Assembly: GCA_963724695.1 (NCBI GenBank)
Contig: CAVRVW010000003.1
Coordinates: 682,001 to 746,000, forward strand
Direction of reading: 5' to 3'
DNA from: CAVQFD01 sp963724695
GTDB taxonomy: Bacteria; Acidobacteriota; Vicinamibacteria; Vicinamibacterales; CAVVIG01
DNA length: 64,000 bases
The notes beneath the pieces are model-generated. The model did no database searches, was not told the DNA's origin, and saw only the letters and a program-made list of their open reading frames with translations. Of this stretch, positions 56,167 to 64,000 are shown in pieces (positions within the stretch are counted from its first letter, which is position 1; each line of letters begins with the position of its first letter). The position numbers and the translations under genes are program-made.

Positions 56167-57314
56167 TCACGTCCGCAGGCGTCTGCGGTGAAGGGCTCGA
56201 TCATAGGCTTCGTGGGCCGCTTCCGCCGCAGCGGCCCAGTGGAAGGCCCGCGCCCGGGCCACGCCGCGTGCAGACGCGGACGCTCGCAGGCCCTCGTCGC
56301 CGAGCATCTGCAGCATCGACCCTGTGAGCGACTGCGCATCCTCGGCGTGTCGGTCGAGATCGGCAAGCAGCCCCGCGTCGCCGAGGACCTCGGGCAGGGC
56401 TCCCCGCCCGGCTGCGACCACTGGCACGCCGACGGTCATCGCCTCCAGTACCGGGCATCCCGAAGCCTTCTTCGTGCGACGGTTGCACGAGCAGGAGCGC
56501 GCCCTCGTAGAGCGATCGCCGCGCGGATGGGTCGACATACCCGAGCGCTCGTACGTGGCCGAGAAGAGGCGGGCGGGCGATTCGGGCGAGCCATGGCGCC
56601 GCGTCCGGAGTGGCCTGGCCGGCCAGGACAAGCGGTGGGAGGTGTGGAACACCACGCGAGAGCAGGGCTTCGTAGGCATCGAGCAGCGCCCCCACGTTCT
56701 TGCGCGGCTCCAGGGTGCCGACAAACAGTGCATACCCGTCGGCCGGCGTGGTCGTCCGAGCCGTCCACTCCGGCGCACCGGGACGGCAGATCGAGATGCG
56801 TTCCGCCGGTACTCCCAGCTGCCGCTGAACCTCACGGCTCGTGAAGTCCGAGATCACGATGACGTGATCGGCGCTCCTTCGCGTGACTCCTGACGAGAGC
56901 CGCATAGTCGCGCCGGATCTCGGCGCGAGTGCGCTCTGGATGCGTGAGGAAGTTCAAGTCGTAGATCGTGATGACCTGGGCGGCCGATCGCGATGGCATC
57001 AGCAGCGGGTGGAACGAGTGCGCGACATCGAAGGACTGGCCCGTCAGCCGTTCGACCGAAGGCCAGCCCAGGCGATGCCACGCCAGGTTGAGCACCGCGA
57101 CTGGCACGCGGCGGTCGATGGCGGTCGCGCCGGCCAGCTCGGAGGGCAACACCAGGCGATCCTTCCAGGAGCTCGAGAAGATCGCGAGATCGAGCGACCG
57201 TGTAGCTGCCCCCGCTCGCGCGGTGCCGGCCAGTGCACCGACGAGCTGTCGTGTGTATTCTCCGACCCCTGTGGGGTTCCGAAGCGCCGGCCGATAGTCA
57301 ACGAGGACGCGCAC
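56167..57314 (-). CDS. Glycosyltransferase family 4 protein (frameshifted)
   Basis: A GT-B glycosyltransferase of about 382 residues. The N-terminal part VLVDYRPALRNPTGVGEYTR runs to YDLNFLTHPERTRAEIRRDY. The middle part HVIVISDFTSREVQRQLGVP and GYALFVGTLEPRKNVGALLD is in another frame. The end, from SHEEGFGMPVLEAMTVGVPV on, carries the EX7E motif in a third frame. Shifts lie near 56890 and 56465. It is the first gene of the minus-strand series and is divergent from ugd with 37 bases between starts. Confidence 0.85.
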
Positions 57315-57351
57315 TTGTGTAAGTCTTTCCGACTCAGTATCTTATTGTGAA

Positions 57352-58647
<1,296 letters not shown>

Positions 58648-58648
58648 G

Positions 58649-59661
58649 GTGGCTGACGGCACGGCCCGGCGCGTCCTGGTCACCGGCGGCGCCGGCTACA
58701 TCGGCAGCCACGCCTGCAAGGCGCTCAGCCGGGCGGGTTACCGCGTCGTGGCTTACGACAACCTCGTCGCCGGGCATCGCGAGGCCGTGCGGTACGGCGA
58801 CCTCGTCGAGGGCGACATCGCGGATGTGGCGGCGGTTCGCCGTGCGCTCCGCACGCACCGAATCTCCGCGGTCATGCACTTCGCGGCGTTTCTCGACGTC
58901 GGCGAATCGGTGCGCGAGCCGGCGAAGTACTACCGCAACAACGTCGTCGGGACGCTCGGCGTGCTCGAGGCGATGGCGGCGGAGTCGGTGACCGCGTTCG
59001 TGTTCTCGTCGACCTGCGCGACCTACGGCGAGCCGATCGAGACGCCGATCGCCGAAACGCATCCGCAGCGGCCGATCAACAGCTACGGTGAAACCAAGCT
59101 GGCCATCGAACGGGCGCTGCCGCATTTCGAGAGGGCGGCCGGCATCCGCTGGGCGGCGCTTCGCTACTTCAATGCCGCCGGCGCCGATCCGGACGGGGAG
59201 ATCGGCGAGGATCACTCGCCGGAGATCCACCTGATCCCCCGGGCCATCGACGCGGCGACGGGGGGGCGAGCGCTGCAGGTCTTCGGCGACGACTACCCGA
59301 CGCCGGACGGCACCTGCCTGCGCGACTACATCCACGTGAGCGACCTGGCCGACGCGCACGTCAAGGCGCTCGACGCGCTCGGCCGCGGCGGCCCGTCCGA
59401 CGCCTACAATCTCGGCACGGGCGGCCGCACTCGGTGCGCGAGGTGATCGACTGCGTCGAGCGCGTGACGGGGCGTCCCGTGCCGTGGACGCTGGCGCCGC
59501 GCCGCCCGGGCGATCCCGCGGCGCTGTTCGCGGCGCCCGGCAAAGCCCGCTCGGCGCTCGGCTGGACGCCGCGGTTCGCGGATCTCGACGCGATCGTCGG
59601 CACCGCCTGGACCTGGCACAACACGCATCCGCAGGGTTATCGTCCGCCTGGACATTCGTGA
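58649..59661 (+). CDS. galE: UDP-glucose 4-epimerase (one frameshift)
   Basis: An SDR enzyme of about 337 residues that interconverts UDP-glucose and UDP-galactose. NAD site: VLVTGGAGYIGSHACKALS. Catalytic residues: FSSTCATYGEP (Ser/Thr) and INSYGETKLAIE (YxxxK). Further blocks are ALRYFNAAGADPDGEIGEDH, LQVFGDDYPTPDGTCLRDYI and HVSDLADAHVKAL. One shift near 59430 (YNLGTGG then SVREVIDCVERVTG) breaks the C-terminus. The GTG at 58649 is chosen; a TTG at 58637 is in frame. The stop overlaps the next gene as GTGA. Confidence 0.93.
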
Positions 59662-61431
59662 GCGATCCCCAGACCCTCCGACGCCTGTTCAGCTACGCGG
59701 GCGCCGTATCGCGGCCGGCTGGTCGTGGGCGGTCGCCGGCATGCTGGTCTACGCGGTCGGCACGGCGGGCTCGCGCTCATCATCCAGCCCATCCTCGACA
59801 ACGTGCTGCCCAATCAGGAGCGGCTGTCGACGATCGTCTGGGCGATCGTCGGGCTGTACCTTCTCAAGGGCATCGGCTCGTACGTGTCGTCGTACCTGAT
59901 GGCCGACGTCGGCCAGCGCGTGGTCATGGATCTGCGCAACGCGCTCTACCGCCACATCCTCGGCCAGTCGGCCGGGTTCTTCGCGCAGCGCACCACCGGC
60001 CAGCTGATGTCGCGCATCAACAACGACGTGCTGCAGGTGCAGCAGGCGGTCTCGGAGACGGCCGGCGATCTGGCGCGCGAGTCGCTCGCGCTCGTCGGCT
60101 TTGCGGCGCTCCTCTTCTATTACGACGCGCGGCTGACCATCTTCTGCCTGATCAGCGCTCCGCTCATCGTCTATCCGCTCGTCCGGCTCGGGCAGCGCGT
60201 CCGGCGGACGACCAGACGCAGCCAGGAGGCGCTCGAGCAGCTCTCGCACATCAGCACCGAGGCGCTTCACCGGCCACCGCATCGTCAAGGCGTTCGGCAC
60301 GGAAGGCAAGGAGGCCGAGCAAGTTCGCGCGGGCGGGCTATCATCTGTTCCGCACCAACATGAAGGTGACCGCGGCGCTCGTCGAGCCTGCCGCCGCTGA
60401 TGGAGCTGCTCGGCGGCTTCGCGATGGCCGGGGCGCTGTGGTACGGCAGCCGCGAGATCGCTGCCGGCGACCTGACGATGGGCGAGTTCACGTCGTTCAT
60501 CGCGGCGCTGCTGCTGATGTACGGCCCGGCCAAGAAGCTGAGCCGCGTCAACGCCAACCTGCAGCAGGCGATCGCGGCCTCCGAGCGGATCTTCGAGATG
60601 CTCGACATCCACACCGAAGTGACCGAGAAGCCCGGCGCCCAGCCGCTGGCGCCCTTCCACCAGGCGATCGAGTTCCGCGACGTGTCGTTCGGCTACGAGG
60701 AGAGCCCGGGCCGCATCCTGCGCGACGTGACCCTTTCGGTGCCCGTCGGGCCAGATGGTGGCGATCGTCGGCCGCAGCGGCGCGGGCAAGACGACGCTGG
60801 TGAACCTGCTGCCGCGCTTCTACGACGTGAGCGGCGGGCAGCATCCTGGTCGACGGCGTGGACATCCGGGACGTGACGCTCGCCTCGCTCCGGGGCCAGA
60901 TCGGCATCGTCACGCAGGAGACGGTGCTGTTCGACGACACCGTCGGCCAACAACATCGCGTACGGCGCTCCGGGGCGCACGCGGGCGGAGATCGAGGCGG
61001 CCGCCCGGGCGGCCCACGCGCACGAGTTCATCGTCACGCTTCCCGCAGGGCTACGATACGATGATCGGCGAGCGCGGGCAGCGGCTGTCGGGCGGCCAGC
61101 GGCAGCGGCTGGCGATCGCGCGGGCGCATCCTGAAGAACGCGCCGATTCTCGTGCTCGACGAGGCCACGTCGGCGCTCGACACCGAGTCGGAGCTGCTGG
61201 TGCAGGAAGCGCTGGCGAACCTGATGAAGAACCGCACGTCGTTCGTCATCGCGCACCGCCTGTCGACGATCCGGCGCGCCGATGCGATCATCGTGCTCGA
61301 GCGCGGCCGGATCGTGGAGATCGGCCGCCACGACGAGCTGCTCGGCAAGCCGGCAGGGACCTACGCGATGCTGTATCAGATGCAGCTGCTCGAGGGGCGC
61401 AAGGCCGAGCGCCGGATGGTGCCCGTCGTGA
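59658..61431 (+). CDS. msbA: MsbA-like ABC transporter, permease fused to ATPase (frameshifted)
   Basis: A half-transporter of about 590 residues that most likely flips lipid A-core or another lipid-linked glycan. Six membrane helices are in the first 310 residues (LVVAVAGMLVYAVGTAGLAL, TIVWAIVGLYLLKGIGSYVS, ALVGFAALLFYYDARLTIFC and more). The ATPase domain has Walker A GRSGAGKTT, Q-loop VTQET, signature LSGGQRQRLAIARA and Walker B PILVLDEATSALD, followed by AHRLSTIRRAD. About ten shifts, mostly one extra G or C, break it. The GTG start overlaps the galE stop and, after correction, the stop overlaps yicC as GTGA. Confidence 0.9.
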
Positions 61432-62326
61432 TCAAGTCGATGACCGGATTTGCGGCCGTGAGCCGCGAGGACGAGCGGGCGACGATCGCGGTCACCATCC
61501 GCGCGCTGAACCACCGGTATCTCGATCTGCAGCTTCGGGTGCCTCAGATCGCTGGCGGCCATCGAAACCGAGATCCGGGCTCTGGTGGCGAAGCGCGTGG
61601 CGCGCGGTCGTGTCGAGCTGAGCCTCTCGCTGCAGCTGCGGCAGGTGCCTGGCGTCGAGGTGGAGTTCAACGAGGAGTTCGGCCGCGCCCTCGAGGCCGC
61701 ACTCGAGCAGGCGCGGGCGACGCGGTCTCGTGAGCGGCACGCTCACGCCCGGCGATCTTCTGCGCATGCCGCAGGCCCTCACCATCAGGGAGCGACAGAC
61801 CGACGCGGACGAAGGCACCCTGGCGGCCGTGGCGGCGCAGGCGGGCGAGGCCGTCGACGAGGCCCTGCGCAGCCTCGACGACGATGCGCACCACGGAGGG
61901 CGAGCATCTGCGCGCCGACCTCGACCAGCGGCGCACGTTCGTTGCCGATCTCGTCGAACGCATCGCCGTCGCCGCCGACGAGGGACGCGCCGCCATGGAA
62001 GCAGCGGCTGGCCGAGCGCGTCCGGCAGATCCGGCCTCGATCTGCAGGCCGACGAGGCGGCCGTGGCGCAGGAGATCGTCAAGGCGGCATCGCGGTCCGA
62101 TATCACCGAGGAAGTCGCGCGGTTCCGCGGCCATGTCTCTCATTGGGTCACCCTGGCGGACAGCGCCGAACCGTGCGGCCGCAAGCTCGACTTCCTGCTG
62201 CAGGAGATGAACCGCGAGGTCAACACGATGGGCTCGAAGGCCGACGGCCTCCGCGTCTCGGAGCTCATCATCGCGGCGAAGGCCGAGCTCGAGAAGATGC
62301 GCGAGCAGGTTCAGAATGTCGAGTAG
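61428..62326 (+). CDS. yicC: YicC/YloC family endoribonuclease (frameshifted)
   Basis: A protein of about 298 residues. N-terminal block: VIKSMTGFAAVSREDERATI with VTIRALNHRYLDLQLRVP. The C-terminal DUF1732 part has AAVAQEIVKAASRSDITEEV, FRGHVSHW and GRKLDFLLQEMNREVNTMGS, all diagnostic. Shifts near 61550, 61725, 61885 and 61995 break it. YicC-family proteins cleave RNA and influence small-RNA turnover. It sits between msbA and gmk, a common bacterial arrangement, and overlaps gmk by 11 bases. Confidence 0.92.
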
Positions 62327-62940
62327 CGGCCGGGGCCTGCTGTTCATCGTGTCGGCGCCGTCTGGCGCCGGCAAGACGACGCTGGTCGAGCGGCTGGTCG
62401 AGCAGACGCCCGCACCTCAGGATGTCCCGCTCCTACACATCGCGTCCCGCGCGCCAGGGCGAGGCCGACGGCGTGGACTATAATTTTGTGAGCGCGCGCC
62501 CGCTTCGAGGCCATGGTCGCCGCCGGGGAGTTCCTGGAGTGGGCCGACGTCTTCGGCAACCTCTACGGCACGGCGGCCGCAGACACCGAACGCCTGCTCG
62601 CCGCCGGCGACGATGTGGTGCTGGTGATCGACGTGCAAGGCGCGCGGCAGGTGCGGCAGCGGCTTGGCGTCGAGGCCACGACGGTGTTCGTGATGCCGCC
62701 GTCGTTCGAAGTGCTCGAGCAGCGGCTGCGCGGGCGGAGCAAGGACAGCGAGGAGGCCATCCAGCGCCGGCTGCAGGTGGCCCGCGAGGAAGTCGCCGTC
62801 GTTCGCGGAGTACCACTTCATCGTCATCAACGACGAGCTGACGACGCGCCGTCGATCGGCTGCGAAGCATCGTGATCGCCGAGCGTGCGAGGCTGGCGCG
62901 GATGCGGCTCACGGCGGCAGGGATCGTGCGGACATTCTGA
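62316..62940 (+). CDS. gmk: Guanylate kinase (frameshifted)
   Basis: An enzyme of about 207 residues that phosphorylates GMP to GDP. P-loop: IVSAPSGAGKTTLVERLV. GMP-binding blocks: RMSRSYTSRPARQGEADGVD with YNFVS, and EFLEWADVFGNLYGT. The helical part has VLVIDVQGARQVRQRL, RLRGRSKDSEEAIQRRL and YHFIVINDEL. Shifts near 62410, 62500, 62805 and 62845 break the frame. The start ATG lies within the yicC end. It precedes rpoZ, as in many genomes. Confidence 0.93.
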
Positions 62941-62998
62941 AGACGTGAACGGAAGTCGAGGAAGGATCAGAGAACCTAGACGCTAAAGGACACTGTCA

Positions 62999-63204
62999 AT
63001 GATTGACCGCAGCAAGCTGTCGAACTCGTTCGAATTCGTCGTGACCGCCGGCGCCCGTGCCCGGCAGCTGCTGGCCGGCTCCACGCCGCGCGTCGAGGTC
63101 GGCGACCACAAGAAGACGACCGTGGCGCAGCGGAAGTCGTGACCGGCGCCGTCGAGAAGATCGAACGGGCCGATCCGCTGGCGCCGATCGTCGAACAGGA
63201 CTGA
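62999..63204 (+). CDS. rpoZ: RNA polymerase omega subunit (frameshifted)
   Basis: A small subunit of about 68 residues that assists assembly of RNA polymerase. It reads MIDRSKLSNSFEFVVTAGAR, then ARQLLAGSTPRVEVGDHKKT. In the written frame a premature TGA follows AQRKS. Inserting one G after CAGCGG gives TVAQREVVTGAVEKIERADP and a normal end at 63204. Its position between gmk and coaBC is the classic one. Confidence 0.85.
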
Positions 63205-63218
63205 GACGGAGGCACGAC

Positions 63219-64000
63219 GTGTTGATAGCGCTCGGCGTCACCGGCGGCATCGGGGCCTACAAGGCCGTCGAAGTCGCGCGTGGGCTGCAGAAGCACGGCC
63301 ACGAAGTCGTCGCCATCATGACGGCGTCGGCCACCCGGTTCGTCGGCCCGATCACCTTCGAGGCCATCACCAGGCGCCGTGTCATCACCGACCAGTGGGA
63401 AGCCGGCGCCAATGCGGACATCGAGCATATCGCGCTCGCGTCGACGATCGATCTGCTGCTGATTGCGCCGGCGACGGCCAACATCATCGGCAAGATGGCC
63501 AACGGCATCGCGGACGACTTTCTGAGCACGCTCTACACGGCCACCCGTGCGCCGGTGTTGATGGCGCCTGCGATGAACACGCAGATGTTCGAGCACGAGG
63601 CGGTGCGGCGCAACCTCGAGACCCTGGCCGCCCGCGGCGTGCGGTTCGTCGACCCGGGCGAGGGCTATCTGGCCTGCGGCTGGATTGGCAAGGGCCGCCT
63701 CGCCGAGCCCGAAGAGATCGTCGCTGCCGCCGATGCCCTGCTGCGGCCCACGGGCACGCTGGCTGGCAAGCGGGTGCTGGTGACGGCCGGGCCGACCTTC
63801 GAGGACATCGATCCCGGTGCGGTTCGTCGGGAACCGGTCCAGCGGCCGGATGGGCGTGGCGATCGCCGCCGAGGCGGCGAGACGTGGTGCAGAGGTCACG
63901 CTCGTCGTCGGACCCACAGCGATTCCGCTGCCCGCCGTGGCCAGCCTCGTGCGAGTGCGCGGCGCGCGAGAGATGCACCGGGCCGTCATGACACAGGCGT
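63219..64000 (+). CDS. coaBC: CoaBC bifunctional phosphopantothenoylcysteine enzyme (partial, frameshifted)
   Basis: The N-terminal 260 residues of the coenzyme A enzyme that joins cysteine to phosphopantothenate (CoaB) and decarboxylates the product (CoaC). The CoaC domain: LGVTGGIGAYKAVEVARGLQ, the active His in IEHIALA, the APAMNTQM substrate motif and the active Cys in LACGWIGKGRLAEPEEI. The CoaB domain begins GKRVLVTAGPTFEDIDPVRF. One shift near 63823, where CCC should be CC, breaks it at that point. The GTG start lies 15 bases after rpoZ. The gene continues beyond the window end. Confidence 0.92.
   Translation, partial: MLIALGVTGGIGAYKAVEVARGLQKHGHEVVAIMTASATRFVGPITFEAITRRRVITDQWEAGANADIEHIALASTIDLLLIAPATANIIGKMANGIADDFLSTLYTATRAPVLMAPAMNTQMFEHEAVRRNLETLAARGVRFVDPGEGYLACGWIGKGRLAEPEEIVAAADALLRPTGTLAGKRVLVTAGPTFEDIDPGAVRREPVQRPDGRGDRRRGGETWCRGHARRRTHSDSAARRGQPRASARRARDAPGRHDTG

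Overview
The window is GC-rich DNA of an Acidobacteriota member, most likely class Vicinamibacteria. Three things point there: an Oar-type TonB-dependent receptor with an N-terminal carboxypeptidase-regulatory-like domain, a secreted protein of the VWFA-related acidobacterial family, and a GloVer-repeat secreted protein, all amid short overlapping operons. Genes are packed tightly and no gene-free stretch exceeds 300 bases. The longest gap I see is 19229-19452, where I recognise nothing. There is no rRNA operon, prophage, insertion sequence or CRISPR array. One tRNA (Lys, anticodon UUU) is present.

Layout. 0-9 kb: the receptor, then a minus-strand block (secreted cupin with overlapping B12-binding radical SAM protein, AlkZ-like protein, membrane protein, PKD lipoprotein, tRNA-Lys). 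9.3-19.2 kb: a response regulator and DUF1835 protein, then the minus-strand chain response regulator-hemE-hemG-O-methyltransferase-rocF, then a nuclease-like protein with a histone-H1-like tail, an Arg-rich protein, the VWFA protein, a DNA methyltransferase and a Cys/His microprotein. 19.4-30.6 kb: fused pabB-pabC, M20 peptidase, D,D-carboxypeptidase, FdhE-like protein, glycogen synthase, trxA-trxB, iscS-mnmA. 30.7-44.4 kb: bactofilin with a methyltransferase, SAM hydrolase, acyl-CoA dehydrogenase, glpX, MFS carrier, threonylcarbamoyl-AMP synthase, hflX, TPR-SLH lipoprotein, pgsA, double cyclophilin, dinB, ettA. 44.4-59.7 kb: the giant GloVer/FG-GAP protein, an S23-type four-helix-bundle gene, and an exopolysaccharide locus (UDP-xylose synthase, polyprenyl-phosphate sugar transferase, four GT4 and one GT2 glycosyltransferases, a zinc-ribbon trypsin-like protease, UDP-glucose dehydrogenase, galE). 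59.7-64 kb: the core block msbA-yicC-gmk-rpoZ-coaBC, cut by the window end.

How the genes work together. ugd and uxs make UDP-glucuronate and UDP-xylose, and galE interconverts UDP-glucose and UDP-galactose. These feed the glycosyltransferases that extend a polymer primed by the PglC/WcaJ-type enzyme. iscS supplies sulfur to mnmA for tRNA 2-thiouridine. trxA/trxB form a redox pair. hemE and hemG are two late steps of haem synthesis in one translationally coupled operon.

Sequence quality. Many conserved genes are split by single-base indels, mostly extra or missing G/C. They are dense at 9.4-18.9, 23.7-25.1 and 58.4-63.9 kb and sparse elsewhere. I treat these genes as intact genes with sequence errors and give whole-gene spans.

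The least explained signal is intergenic: several families of short stuttering or palindromic repeats that begin at or within a few bases of stop codons, including an S23-type gene flanked by inverted copies of a G-rich repeat.
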